From Mesorhizobium sp. LSHC420B00 (GTDB lineage: Bacteria > Pseudomonadota > Alphaproteobacteria > Rhizobiales > Rhizobiaceae), in contig NZ_AYVY01000002.1 of the NCBI RefSeq assembly GCF_000503055.1, forward strand, positions 626,751 through 668,422: 41,672 bases of DNA. The letters run 5' to 3'. Within the stretch, counting starts at the first letter, position 1, and each line of letters begins with the position of its first letter. The translations under genes were made by a program, and so were the position numbers. Below, piece by piece: positions 16,511 through 24,729 of the stretch. Below the pieces are notes generated by a model. It made no database searches. It saw only the letters and a program-made list of their open reading frames with translations, and was not told where the DNA came from.

Positions 16511-17425
16511 ATGACGACCAGCCATGTTTCGCCCGATAATGTCGTGCCGGGCAAACCCCAGCTCGGCGCATTCCGTCGCCTCGAGCGCTCGTTGCGGCCA
16601 CGGCTGCAAAGCCTTCGCGACGTAGTCAGGGAGCCGTTTCTTGCCTGGGCGCATCCGGAAGCCCTCGCCTTCTACCGCAGGGCCGTGGCAACCGCATACC
16701 TGCCGGACGACTTGATCGACGTGGTCCCGCAACTCAAGATCCTGTACCTGGCAACGCCGAAGGCGGCCAGCAGCCGCATTCGAAGCAACCTTGCAGCCAT
16801 GATCGGCAACGACACCGTGTCGGGGTGGCGCAGCGACCAGAACTGGAAGGTCCACAACCGAAAGGCGTCACGGTTGCAGGCGCCTCGCCATGGCATCGTG
16901 CAGTTCCACCACATGGCGACAAGTGCTGAAGCCTTGCGATTTACCTTCGTTCGCAATCCCTACACCAGGCTGTTGTCGTGCTGGGCCGACCAATATCGCG
17001 ACCGTCCCCTTGTGCCTGGCTATGGCAGGGTCGAGGTCTATCTGGCCCACCGCGAACGGGCCGATCCGGCGCTGCCTGTCGGCGCTGACAAGAGCCTGTC
17101 CTTTGCAGATTTCGTCGCCTTTGCCTGCAAGACGTCCACATGGCGCATCGACAAACATTGGCAGAGGCAAAGCGACATTGTCGAAGTTCCAGGAGTTGCG
17201 TTCGACCTCATCGGCAAGACCGAGACTTTCGCAAAGGATTTCGAACGGGTTCTCGATCATGTCGGTGCAGGCGACGATATGCGGCGCGCGGCGATGCCGC
17301 CCCTGCACACCTCCTCGCGTCGCAGGCTTGCCGACTACTTCACGCCAGAACTGGCGGATTCCATCTATCGCGCATATGAGCGCGACTTCGATCAGTTTGG
17401 CTATCCGCGCGCGCTTCCAGAGTGA
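16511..17425 (+). CDS. Sulfotransferase family 2 protein
   Basis: A protein of 304 residues from the ATG at 16511. The GGCGAGG ribosome site lies about 10 bases upstream; a TTG at 16505 is also in frame but too close. The PAPS site is ILYLATPKAASSRIRSNL near residues 77-94, and the 3'-phosphate motif is RFTFVRNPYTRLLSCWADQY near residues 142-161. LIGKTETFAKDFERVLDHV near 235 matches the same place in the sulfotransferase at 15360-16106. The two are distant relatives in the Sulfotransfer_2 group and are transcribed divergently over a 400-base spacer that contains the glycosyltransferase remnant. It is the only plus-strand gene between 11 and 28 kb. The substrate is presumed to be a surface sugar. 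Confidence 0.85.
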   Translation: MTTSHVSPDNVVPGKPQLGAFRRLERSLRPRLQSLRDVVREPFLAWAHPEALAFYRRAVATAYLPDDLIDVVPQLKILYLATPKAASSRIRSNLAAMIGNDTVSGWRSDQNWKVHNRKASRLQAPRHGIVQFHHMATSAEALRFTFVRNPYTRLLSCWADQYRDRPLVPGYGRVEVYLAHRERADPALPVGADKSLSFADFVAFACKTSTWRIDKHWQRQSDIVEVPGVAFDLIGKTETFAKDFERVLDHVGAGDDMRRAAMPPLHTSSRRRLADYFTPELADSIYRAYERDFDQFGYPRALPE

Positions 17426-17443
17426 AAATATCGGGCGTATCGC

Positions 17444-18139
17444 TCAAAGGTACCCGAAAGCCTGCATCAGGGGCTTCCCACGGCCCTCGGTAAGCTCCGC
17501 CAATTCCTGCTGACCAAGGTCGGTCTTCCATCGTCCGCGCCCGTCATAGATCGGCTGATTGACCTGCTGGTTGCGGAGTGCAGTATGTTGCTTCTCAAGT
17601 TCGACTTCGGCCGGCTTGAACCATTGCTGCGGCTTCCTGTGATAGTCGAGCAGGTCCGGGCTGAAGGGCAGGTTGAGAAAGCCGCAGATGCGCTCGACGA
17701 TCTTGGCCGGATCCTCGACCAGATCCTCGTAGCGATAGATCAGTACATCCGGCTGTCCTTGTTCGGCGAGAACGAGCGCATTGTCGCCGATCCAGCGGTC
17801 GAGCGCCTCCCTTGGATCGCCAAGACGCTTGGCCAATGACGCCACGACGTCGCGCCCGTCCCGCACCGGCATCACGAAACGCGCCCCGGGCACGAGGCGG
17901 CGAATACGGCCGACGCGACGGATATGCCGCGGCGTTTTTTCAAGCAGCAAGGTCTTTCCGGCACCGCGCGCCGCGCGCTTCAGCTTCCAATAGCGAAACA
18001 TCGCCAGCGGCGTCCATTTGAAGAAGACATTGGTTTCCTGGAACGGCAGGTAGACGTCGGGATGGGCTGCGAGGATCGTCGCGATCAACGTCGTGCCGCT
18101 ATGACCGCAGCCGCATATGAATCCGGTCCGCATCACCAT
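17444..18139 (-). CDS. Sulfotransferase (Sulfotransfer_1/3 type)
   Basis: A short protein of 231 residues, starting at the ATG at 18139 (GGGAGC site) or at the ATG two codons later. The P-loop-like 5'-phosphosulfate site FICGCGHSGTTLIATIL is at the N-terminus. LLLEKTPRHIRRVGRI and VMPVRDGRDVVASLAKRLGD hold the 3'-phosphate site near residues 65-110. LIYRYEDLVEDPAKIVERIC near residue 135 is the usual dimer/structural motif. It belongs to a different sulfotransferase group from the two plus/minus-strand Sulfotransfer_2 genes. It lies 72 bases downstream of the AsnB-type gene and probably ends the long minus-strand unit. A remnant of a close copy of its first 29 codons lies at 20259-20345. Confidence 0.88.
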   Translation of the reverse strand: MVMRTGFICGCGHSGTTLIATILAAHPDVYLPFQETNVFFKWTPLAMFRYWKLKRAARGAGKTLLLEKTPRHIRRVGRIRRLVPGARFVMPVRDGRDVVASLAKRLGDPREALDRWIGDNALVLAEQGQPDVLIYRYEDLVEDPAKIVERICGFLNLPFSPDLLDYHRKPQQWFKPAEVELEKQHTALRNQQVNQPIYDGRGRWKTDLGQQELAELTEGRGKPLMQAFGYL

Positions 18140-18211
18140 GTCGGCAGTGCTCCCATGGCCCGACCCCGCTCCGTCACGGCAAAAAAGAAATGCTGGCAGC
18201 CTTGAGGGTGG

Positions 18212-19954
18212 CTATGCGGAGGCATTCGAAAACTTGGCGCCTTTCAGGAAACCGGACAATACCGCCTCCTGATAGCTTTCCTCGGATTGCGAAGCCACGG
18301 CCGTTCGCTTCCAGCTTTGTGGAAGACCAAATCCCTGCTTCTTACGTTTGAGCGTGCTTGCCGGCAAAACATTGCGATATGCGTATTTAAGCCCGCCCTT
18401 AAGCTGGCCATCCTTGTAAAGAAACGACTCCGGCAGGCTGAACGCATATTCGATCATCGTTCGCGACAGGAACGGGATACGCGCTTCGAGCGAAACCGAC
18501 ATGCTCAACCGATCGACCTTGGTCAGGATATTGTTGGGCAGACTGGTATGAAAATCGAGATATTGCAGGCTGCGCAACGGTCCGAGTTCCGGCTTCCACC
18601 ACGCCCTGAGATGGGCGAGTTCATCATAGTCAGCAGCGATGGCAAGGCGTTCGCGATAGACGTCGCGCTGCCATCTCGTTCTGCCGGAGCCAATGGCGAT
18701 GGAGAGCTCGACCGGGTCACGCGTGGTGATCAGGCGCAAATTGCGGTCCTTCAGGCGCCACCCGCTCTGTGAACCGAACGGGACGAAACGTTGCTTCCTG
18801 CGAATGCCGCTAAACCGCTTGTATGAGCGATAGCCGCCGAAAAGCTCGTCCCCGCCATCGCCCGTCAGCACGACGGTCCTGTCGCGGCTGGCAAATTCGC
18901 AGACACGAAACGCCGGGATGGCGGCCTTGTCGGAAAGCGGCTCGTCATACCATTCCCGCGTGCGGTCGAAGACGTCATCGAGCTCTGTCGGCTGCAGGAT
19001 CCGGATCGCGTGTTCGGCGCCGAACAGCGCCGCGACCTTGGCCGCCTGCGCGCTCTCGTCAAATCTCGGATCTTCGAAGCCGATCGAAAACGCCTTTGCC
19101 GTGGGGTTCACCGCAACGGCATGCGACAGGACAACCGCCGAGTCTATGCCGCCACTGAGAAAATAGCCGACCGGCACATCGCTCACCATGTGAGCGGCAA
19201 CGCTCGCCTGCATGCGGTCCCGCAGCCCGTCGGCCAGGCGGTCGTCATTGTCCGAGCGGAGTTCGGTAGGCATGGTCCAGTAACGCCCGACATCGACGCG
19301 GCCGGTTTCCAGATCGAATGTCAGCCGACTTGCGGCCGGAAGTTTGAAGATATTGCGGTAAAGGCTTTTGGGCGCTGGAATATAGCGGCATGCGAGATAG
19401 TCCAGGACAGCCGTCTCGTCGATCGGCGGCAGATCGTCGCCGAGCCAGGTCTGCAGCGCTTTCAGTTCCGACGCCCAGGCAAATCGGCGTCCCGAATGGA
19501 AGTAGAAGAACGGCTTCATGCCCGGCCGGTCGCGGATCGCATGCAGCTTGCGGCGTTCCCCGTCATGGATCACGGCCGCATACATGCCGTCCAGCTTCTC
19601 GCAGAGCCCTTCGAGCCCCCACACCCGATAGCCATGCAGCACAACTTCGGAATCGGACTGCGAGGTGAATACGCAGCCTTTGGCAATCAGATCGGCGCGG
19701 AGCTCGCGATAGTTGTAGATCTCACCATTGACCGTGATCGCGAACTTCCCGTCGGCGCTGACCATGGGCTGATTGCCTGCCGCCGAGAGGTCGATAATGC
19801 TGAGGCGCCGAAACCCGTGATAGAGATCGCTGGTGACACGTGCGCCGCCATAATTCGGGCCGCGGTGCACAAGCGTGTCGCGGGCCTGGTCGGCACGATG
19901 GATATCGTCGGGCGAAAAGCCCTCGGCACGATAGACGCCGAACAATCCGCACAT
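18212..19954 (-). CDS. asnB: Asparagine synthase (glutamine-hydrolysing)-type amidotransferase
   Basis: A protein of 580 residues starting at the ATG at 19954, which puts the catalytic Cys at position 2 (MCGLFGVY) as all class II glutamine amidotransferases need. A longer frame from 20047 would bury it. The glutaminase domain has HRGPN, RLSIIDLSAAGNQPM and VNGEIYNYRELR. The synthetase domain has the PPi loop FLSGGIDSAVVLSHA and the later LTGDGGDELFGGY. It activates a carboxylate with ATP and transfers ammonia from Gln. In housekeeping form this makes Asn; copies within surface-glycan loci are often proposed to amidate uronic acids. Here the context, between sulfotransferases, points to the latter, but sequence alone cannot decide. 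Confidence 0.9.
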   Translation of the reverse strand: MCGLFGVYRAEGFSPDDIHRADQARDTLVHRGPNYGGARVTSDLYHGFRRLSIIDLSAAGNQPMVSADGKFAITVNGEIYNYRELRADLIAKGCVFTSQSDSEVVLHGYRVWGLEGLCEKLDGMYAAVIHDGERRKLHAIRDRPGMKPFFYFHSGRRFAWASELKALQTWLGDDLPPIDETAVLDYLACRYIPAPKSLYRNIFKLPAASRLTFDLETGRVDVGRYWTMPTELRSDNDDRLADGLRDRMQASVAAHMVSDVPVGYFLSGGIDSAVVLSHAVAVNPTAKAFSIGFEDPRFDESAQAAKVAALFGAEHAIRILQPTELDDVFDRTREWYDEPLSDKAAIPAFRVCEFASRDRTVVLTGDGGDELFGGYRSYKRFSGIRRKQRFVPFGSQSGWRLKDRNLRLITTRDPVELSIAIGSGRTRWQRDVYRERLAIAADYDELAHLRAWWKPELGPLRSLQYLDFHTSLPNNILTKVDRLSMSVSLEARIPFLSRTMIEYAFSLPESFLYKDGQLKGGLKYAYRNVLPASTLKRKKQGFGLPQSWKRTAVASQSEESYQEAVLSGFLKGAKFSNASA

Positions 19955-20068
19955 CATTGGCTCCGCAGGAAGATCTTCGGTTCGAAAGCTTTTTGCCGGC
20001 TCCGCCAGCCGGGCCAGACCAGTATAGGAAACTGCCTGGATGCTCAACCGCCCTGCTGATTTGTACGG

Positions 20069-20240
20069 TCAGGCTCGAGCGGCCTCGAGCAGGCGCCTCA
20101 TGTTCTTCTCCGCCTCGTCCATCACCTCGGCCGTAGGCGGCCGTGATCTGGGGATCGGCCCGGGCCGAGCGCGCGGGCCGATAGAACTCGCATGATGGAT
20201 CGCTGTGGCCAGCCAGACCTGCTTCTCGGCCTTCTCGAAC
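20069..20240 (-). pseudogene. Internally deleted fourth copy of the TPR/GT9-like gene
   Basis: One minus-strand frame reads EKQVWLATAIHHASSIG, matching METEKQGLATAIHHASSVG of the gene at 22372-23544. After about 15 residues of different sequence it continues RPPTAEVMDEAEKNMRRLL and ends at the stop at 20069, matching RPWADVMDEARHHMCSLI and the end of the same gene. Most of the catalytic domain (about 200 residues) is missing between the two matches. The first 150 residues are also absent; upstream lies a sulfotransferase fragment instead. It is a decayed duplicate. Confidence 0.8.
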
Positions 20241-20258
20241 CGGAGAGCAGAACCTAGA

Positions 20259-20345
20259 TGGCAAAAAAGGCATCGGCATATGAGGCAAAATCGTAGCTAT
20301 CGGCGTCGTGCCGCTATGTCCGCATCCGCAGACAAACCGATGCAT
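20259..20345 (-). pseudogene. N-terminal remnant of a sulfotransferase gene
   Basis: From an ATG at 20345 the frame reads HRFVCGCGHSGTTPIATILP, matching the first residues of the intact sulfotransferase at 17444-18139 (FICGCGHSGTTLIATILA). The match ends after about 29 codons and the frame then runs into the TPR/GT9-like remnant. It overlaps the 3' end of the sulfotransferase gene at 20297-21115 in another frame and so provides that gene's last 16 or so codons. Confidence 0.75.
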
Positions 20346-21115
20346 CGGATCAATTCACACCTGCCCCTGTCGCCGATATAAGATATGCCATGCCGCAGGA
20401 AGGCCTCATCGAGCCGCTTCCAGTAATCGAGCCGCGCAAGTACATTGTCGCAGAAGGCTACATCATCTACGCTGAGGTAGTCCAAATAACCACCGACCTT
20501 ACCTTTTCGAACCTTGAAACTTTCCGGGTCGTCAGGATTGCGTGGTCGCAATTTTCCGCCATAGCGCGCACCCAGTTCTCCTGAGATTTCAGATTGCTGC
20601 ATTCGTTTGAACGACCTACTGACGACCACATCAGCAAGGTTGGACTCGTCGAAGGACTTTCCCACAAAGTTTCCGACACTGCGCAAAGCGTCGTTTGTAT
20701 CCCGCTGCATATCTTCATAGCGCAGAAGCGCAATTTTTCGCATGTAACTTGCGGCTGCGAACCACTGCAGATTGAAAAGGGCAATCTTCTCGACGCCGTG
20801 TTTGGGGCTCCTTACACATTCGCCTATCGGACCTGCTCCCAGCTGATGGCGTTTGCAAACCTGAAAATATCCAGACACCACAGTGTCGCGGGGGTCTCGC
20901 GTCAGAAATAGGATCCGCTGCCGTTTGTAGCGTGATTTGTCGGTGCTGATCTGTGCAATGTCACGCAGCTCCTTGTGGTCGGAACCATCATGCGTGTAAG
21001 CCGCATTGACGCCCAGATCGTCAAGCATTACGCGCAGCCACGTCCGCCCGGACTTGGGAAACGAGACGACAAGGAGTGGCGGCCTTTTTGCAAAGAAGTT
21101 GGACAACAATCTCAA
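20297..21115 (-). CDS. Sulfotransferase (Sulfotransfer_1 type), C-terminal tail from recombination
   Basis: The protein has 272 residues when started at the TTG at 21115, which sits 6 bases behind GGAGG. The longest frame begins at a TTG at 21151 with no ribosome site. The 5'-phosphosulfate loop is LLVVSFPKSGRTWLRVML near residues 14-31. The 3'-phosphate site is ILFLTRDPRDTVVSGYF near residues 68-84, and ALLRYEDMQRDTNDALRSV follows. It resembles cytosolic-type Sulfotransfer_1 enzymes. The last 16 or so residues (CIGLSADADIAARRR) are read from the out-of-frame remnant of another sulfotransferase, so the native C-terminus has been replaced. The gene follows the GT-B-like gene after 38 bases. 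Confidence 0.85.
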   Translation of the reverse strand: MRLLSNFFAKRPPLLVVSFPKSGRTWLRVMLDDLGVNAAYTHDGSDHKELRDIAQISTDKSRYKRQRILFLTRDPRDTVVSGYFQVCKRHQLGAGPIGECVRSPKHGVEKIALFNLQWFAAASYMRKIALLRYEDMQRDTNDALRSVGNFVGKSFDESNLADVVVSRSFKRMQQSEISGELGARYGGKLRPRNPDDPESFKVRKGKVGGYLDYLSVDDVAFCDNVLARLDYWKRLDEAFLRHGISYIGDRGRCELIRCIGLSADADIAARRR

Positions 21116-21153
21116 CTTAGGCCTCCGATTGCGAGCACTTTGATTGCGCAAAA

Positions 21154-22236
21154 TCAGCGGTTGTAAATATCGATCAAAGCATTGGCGATCCGTTGCGAAG
21201 CTGGCATCTTCGGATCAATCGACAGATTGGCATTGAGGAAGTCCCGGCTTTGCTCAAAATAGGTCGGTCTTGACCTGACCGCAGCAAGGATATCGTCGAC
21301 GAGTTGATGCTCCGACCATGTTGGTTTGAAAGCGCCCATAGGACTGTCGAACTCGACCATCGGCGAAACCAGCGGAAAGAGCACCACCGGAATGCCGCAG
21401 GCGATCGCTTCGTAAACCGTGGTGCTTGGGCGAGTTACTAGCGCCAGGGCGTCCGGGAGCAGTTGTGCGAAGTCTACGGGCGATTTGTTCGGCATGTCGA
21501 CTTTTGCGAACATCGTAGGATGGACACTAACGACATGGGCAAGGCCGAGTTTCGCACATGCGGCTGCCACCGCTTCAATCGATTGGCGGTCTGCGAGGTC
21601 TTCGATATCCCCCTTGAAGTTCACCAGCACGAAAAGCCCTTCATCGTGCCTGGCGCCCGCGTTTTCGACAGCACGCTCAATTACCGGGGAGCCGACAATG
21701 TAGGTCGGTTGTCGTCGTTGCTGCAGCGCTGCCGGTCCCATCGACAGGATGTAGTCAGCTCTCACAAATCGATGCGGCTGCAGCAGTCTCGCACCTCCGA
21801 TGAGGCCGACCACACGGACCATTCCGAAGTTGATAGAATCTATGAACCGCCTAAAAAATTGCGGTGCATAGTCATTTCCAGTCACCAGCATGTCGCAGGG
21901 TCTGATCGTCCGCTTGAGCTCAGCAAAGCTGATATGCGACATTCCCCGGGCGTTTAGTTCAGGGCGTGCGACGCCGCCGCGTTTCAATCCGTCAATATGC
22001 GCGAATACGCATTGAATGCCGCCGTCGACCAGAAGTTGAGCGGCATCAGCCAGCAGACGAACATTGTTGCGATTGTGTGGGACGAAGTAGACCGTCCTCG
22101 TCTCTGCCCTGCCGCGAGCGTAGATACGCCCCCGCCTGAACAGGTTTCCTGGATGCACAAGCCTGTACACCGCGAGGAGCCGCTGCACAAAGTCTTCGCT
22201 GATAAGAGAAGCCGACTTGTTCCCCGACCTACCCAA
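21154..22236 (-). CDS. GT-B-fold glycosyltransferase-like / glycerophosphotransferase-like protein
   Basis: A protein of 360 residues. TVYFVPHNRNNVRLLADAAQ begins an N-terminal Rossmann-like domain. The second domain has LFVLVNFKGDIEDLADRQ, HVVSVHPTMF and LVTRPSTTVYEAIACGIPVV, then LFPLVSPM. This layout resembles CDP-glycerol:poly-glycerophosphate transferases and capsule GT-B enzymes, but no subfamily is clear. The start is uncertain: a TTG at 22236 opens the frame, while the best ribosome site (GGAGG) sits in front of an overlapping 5-codon ATG frame at 22245. A cytoplasmic or membrane-associated role in chain assembly is inferred from neighbours. Confidence 0.65.
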   Translation of the reverse strand: MGRSGNKSASLISEDFVQRLLAVYRLVHPGNLFRRGRIYARGRAETRTVYFVPHNRNNVRLLADAAQLLVDGGIQCVFAHIDGLKRGGVARPELNARGMSHISFAELKRTIRPCDMLVTGNDYAPQFFRRFIDSINFGMVRVVGLIGGARLLQPHRFVRADYILSMGPAALQQRRQPTYIVGSPVIERAVENAGARHDEGLFVLVNFKGDIEDLADRQSIEAVAAACAKLGLAHVVSVHPTMFAKVDMPNKSPVDFAQLLPDALALVTRPSTTVYEAIACGIPVVLFPLVSPMVEFDSPMGAFKPTWSEHQLVDDILAAVRSRPTYFEQSRDFLNANLSIDPKMPASQRIANALIDIYNR

Positions 22237-22371
22237 AGATATGCATCGCCCTCCAAGTCTTGAACCAGCCGCCAGCCGGCAGTTTACAGCGTTCTCGCCG
22301 TAAAAAAAGGCCCTTGACCACTTGGCTGCTGTGGCCTTCCTAGTGCGTTCGCGATGCCAGGCGTGGCGGAG

Positions 22372-23544
22372 TCAACTAGAGGCGATGAGTGAGCACATGT
22401 GGTGTCGCGCCTCGTCCATCACGTCGGCCCAGGGCCGTTCGCGCTTTGAGACCAGCACGGCCGAAGGATAGTAGGGCGTGCGGTCGCCCTCCACTGGCCA
22501 CGAACGTTTGAAGCCGTCACCAAGGATGAAGACCGACGGGACGCCGAGGGCGCCCGCCAGGTGGGCCCCGGTGTTGCTGATGGTTACGACGGCGTCCATC
22601 GCTGCAACCTGCGCGGCGAACATGTCCATGTCGACAAGCTGATCCACGGTAGGGTCGTGCAACACACGTGTCGGGTCGCCATCGGTCAAGATTTTCAGGT
22701 CTGACTCGGTCCGGCCATATTGCAGCGAAACGAACCGAAGGTCCTGTCGGCCAAGCAGGGGACGCCACGCCGCCAGCGGCGGCAGGTCCTTGCCGGGATT
22801 GGAGCTGCCCCATGCGACGCCGACCAGCGGCCGGCCGTCCTCGCTGTAGCGGGCGCGAAGTTCAGCGACCCGCGCCGGATCCGGTTTAAGCGGGACGAAA
22901 TGCTCCCGGATCGTCGCCTCATTGGTTTCGAACACAGCAGTCAGATGCTGGACGCCGGCAAAGGCCTGCGCCTCGGCGTAGGCGGCCTTGTTCCCGGGAC
23001 CGACAGCCCGCACATCGGCAATGGGAAATGTCCGCTGAAACAACGGCACCAACCGATGCTCGACGAGCACGATCAATCGTGCGGCGCGGGCGAGCGCGCG
23101 GCCGACGGAACTCGCATGATGGATCGCGGTGGCCAGCCCCTGCTTCTCGGTCTCCATCAGGTCGACGAGCAGTACCTGGCCCGAGACATCCTGGCCGAGC
23201 CACTCACGCTCGACACGGCCTTCAACGATATGGCGCCGGGCGATCTTGAGTTCGGCCGCCGGTCCGTAAGCGCCCATCCGCATCAGCGCCTTGCCGAGCT
23301 CGTCGAGCAGATGTACCTCGCCCCTCGACTTCGCGATCGATGCTAGCGCCAGGGCTTTCGGCAGCGCGGCCGACCAATCGCGCGCCTCGATGCTTCGCCG
23401 ATAATCCGCCATCTGATCGGCAATATCGCCGTCACGCCAGCGAAGGAAAAGCTGCCGCCGATGACTGCGGAACCAAACCTTGTATTTGTAACCGGCAAGC
23501 GCGATAGCGCGGCGCAACCGGAGAAGAAATCGGCTATCGGCCAT
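22372..23544 (-). CDS. TPR/GT9-like glycosyltransferase-fold protein, paralogue 3
   Basis: A protein of 390 residues from the ATG at 23544 (MADSRFLLRLRRAI), with GGAG before it. The longest frame starts at 23721 inside the upstream gene and is rejected. Residues 40-110 form a helical repeat region (DWSAALPKALALASIAKSRG). The C-terminal half resembles the GT9/heptosyltransferase-like domain that follows TPR repeats in many proteins: PLVGVAWGSSNPGKDLPPLA, RFVSLQYGRTESDL and VVTISNTGAHLAGALGVPSV. It overlaps the stop of the preceding paralogue by 11 bases, so translation is coupled. A fourth, broken copy lies at 20069-20240. The substrate is unknown. Confidence 0.8.
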   Translation of the reverse strand: MADSRFLLRLRRAIALAGYKYKVWFRSHRRQLFLRWRDGDIADQMADYRRSIEARDWSAALPKALALASIAKSRGEVHLLDELGKALMRMGAYGPAAELKIARRHIVEGRVEREWLGQDVSGQVLLVDLMETEKQGLATAIHHASSVGRALARAARLIVLVEHRLVPLFQRTFPIADVRAVGPGNKAAYAEAQAFAGVQHLTAVFETNEATIREHFVPLKPDPARVAELRARYSEDGRPLVGVAWGSSNPGKDLPPLAAWRPLLGRQDLRFVSLQYGRTESDLKILTDGDPTRVLHDPTVDQLVDMDMFAAQVAAMDAVVTISNTGAHLAGALGVPSVFILGDGFKRSWPVEGDRTPYYPSAVLVSKRERPWADVMDEARHHMCSLIASS

Positions 23545-24721
23545 CAGCAACTCCACTGATGATTTGCCTGATCCGTCCACCTGCTTCCTGCATTGCGGAC
23601 GCCCATGCCTGGCCGCCTTTTCTGACCAGTCGAACGCTTGGATATGTGGCCACGGTCTCGCCGAAGGCGGGCCACGACAGCCGAAACCCGTCGTCGAGCA
23701 TGACGACCGTTGGGACGCCAAGCGCCCCCGCCAGATTGGCGCCGGTATTGCTGATCGTCACCACGGCATCGAGCGCAGCGATTTGCGCGGCAAAGCGGTC
23801 CATATCCGACAACTGGTCGACGGAAGCGTCATGGATGATGCGTCCCGGCGCCCAGTGCTCGAACTCGGAGAGCGCCGGCCCGACATCGCCATATTGCAGG
23901 CTGACGAAACGTCCCGGCAGGCTGCCGAGCAACGCCCGCCAATCGTCCAGGGCCGGCAGGTCCTTGGCCTTGTTCAGGCTTCCCCAGGCAAAGCCGATCA
24001 GAGGACCGGGGCCGCGATCGAGGTAGGTGCTGCGCAACTCGGCGACCAATCGGCGGTCCGGCTCCAACGGGACGAAGGGCGCGCGTGCTGCCGGTTCATC
24101 CGGCCAGAAGTGCTTCGCCAGTGTCTCGAAGCAGGCGAAGACATCGGCGTCCACCGCCGCCACCTCCCCCTGTTCCTCCAGCCTGAGATCGAGCGCAGGA
24201 TATGTTCGGCGATAGAGTGGCACCAGTCGCGGCTCGACCGAGACGATGCATCGCTCGGCAGCCGCGACCACCGGGCCAAGCAACGACGCGAACTGAAGGA
24301 AAATCGCAAGGTCGCCTTCGCGGCGCTCGACGGCAAGCCTGCGACCCGCAAGATCACTGCCATCCCATTCGGGCCTGCCTGGCATTTGCTTGCTCGACGC
24401 AATCAACCGCCAGGCACGGTTTCCGCCGCCGAGACGTCTGAGCCCACGCCCGGCTTTCTTGACAAGCCCGCGATCGCCAAGCTGCTCACCGAGCAGGCCG
24501 AGTGCCAGCGCATGGTCCCGGGCCGCCTTCCAGTCGCTTCGCTCGACGCTCTCCGCCATCAGCCTCATATGCCGTTCGACGCTTTCGTCGGCATGACGCG
24601 AGGGCCGTTTAAGAAGTTCCTTTGCTCGATCAAAAAGCGTCTGTAGCCGCTTGCCCGCGCCTGCTTGCGGGCGCAGGTCCGCAGCTTTTGCTTTTTGAAG
24701 GACGGATCGTCTGTTCGGCAC
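23534..24721 (-). CDS. TPR/GT9-like glycosyltransferase-fold protein, paralogue 2
   Basis: The protein has 395 residues from the GTG at 24721, eight bases after the stop of the previous paralogue and behind a GAGG site. The longest frame (24805) would overlap that gene by 76 bases. Same layout as its two neighbours: helical N-terminal part with KAARDHALALGLLGEQLGD, then PLIGFAWGSLNKAKDLPALD, RFVSLQYGDVGPAL and VVTISNTGANLAGALGVPTV. It differs from the others in NKAKDLP and in a GANLAGALG variant of the usual AHLAGALG, where Asn replaces the His that is common in the GT9-like pocket. This may change or abolish activity. Confidence 0.8.
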   Translation of the reverse strand: MPNRRSVLQKAKAADLRPQAGAGKRLQTLFDRAKELLKRPSRHADESVERHMRLMAESVERSDWKAARDHALALGLLGEQLGDRGLVKKAGRGLRRLGGGNRAWRLIASSKQMPGRPEWDGSDLAGRRLAVERREGDLAIFLQFASLLGPVVAAAERCIVSVEPRLVPLYRRTYPALDLRLEEQGEVAAVDADVFACFETLAKHFWPDEPAARAPFVPLEPDRRLVAELRSTYLDRGPGPLIGFAWGSLNKAKDLPALDDWRALLGSLPGRFVSLQYGDVGPALSEFEHWAPGRIIHDASVDQLSDMDRFAAQIAALDAVVTISNTGANLAGALGVPTVVMLDDGFRLSWPAFGETVATYPSVRLVRKGGQAWASAMQEAGGRIRQIISGVADGR

Positions 24722-24729
24722 GGCGATCC

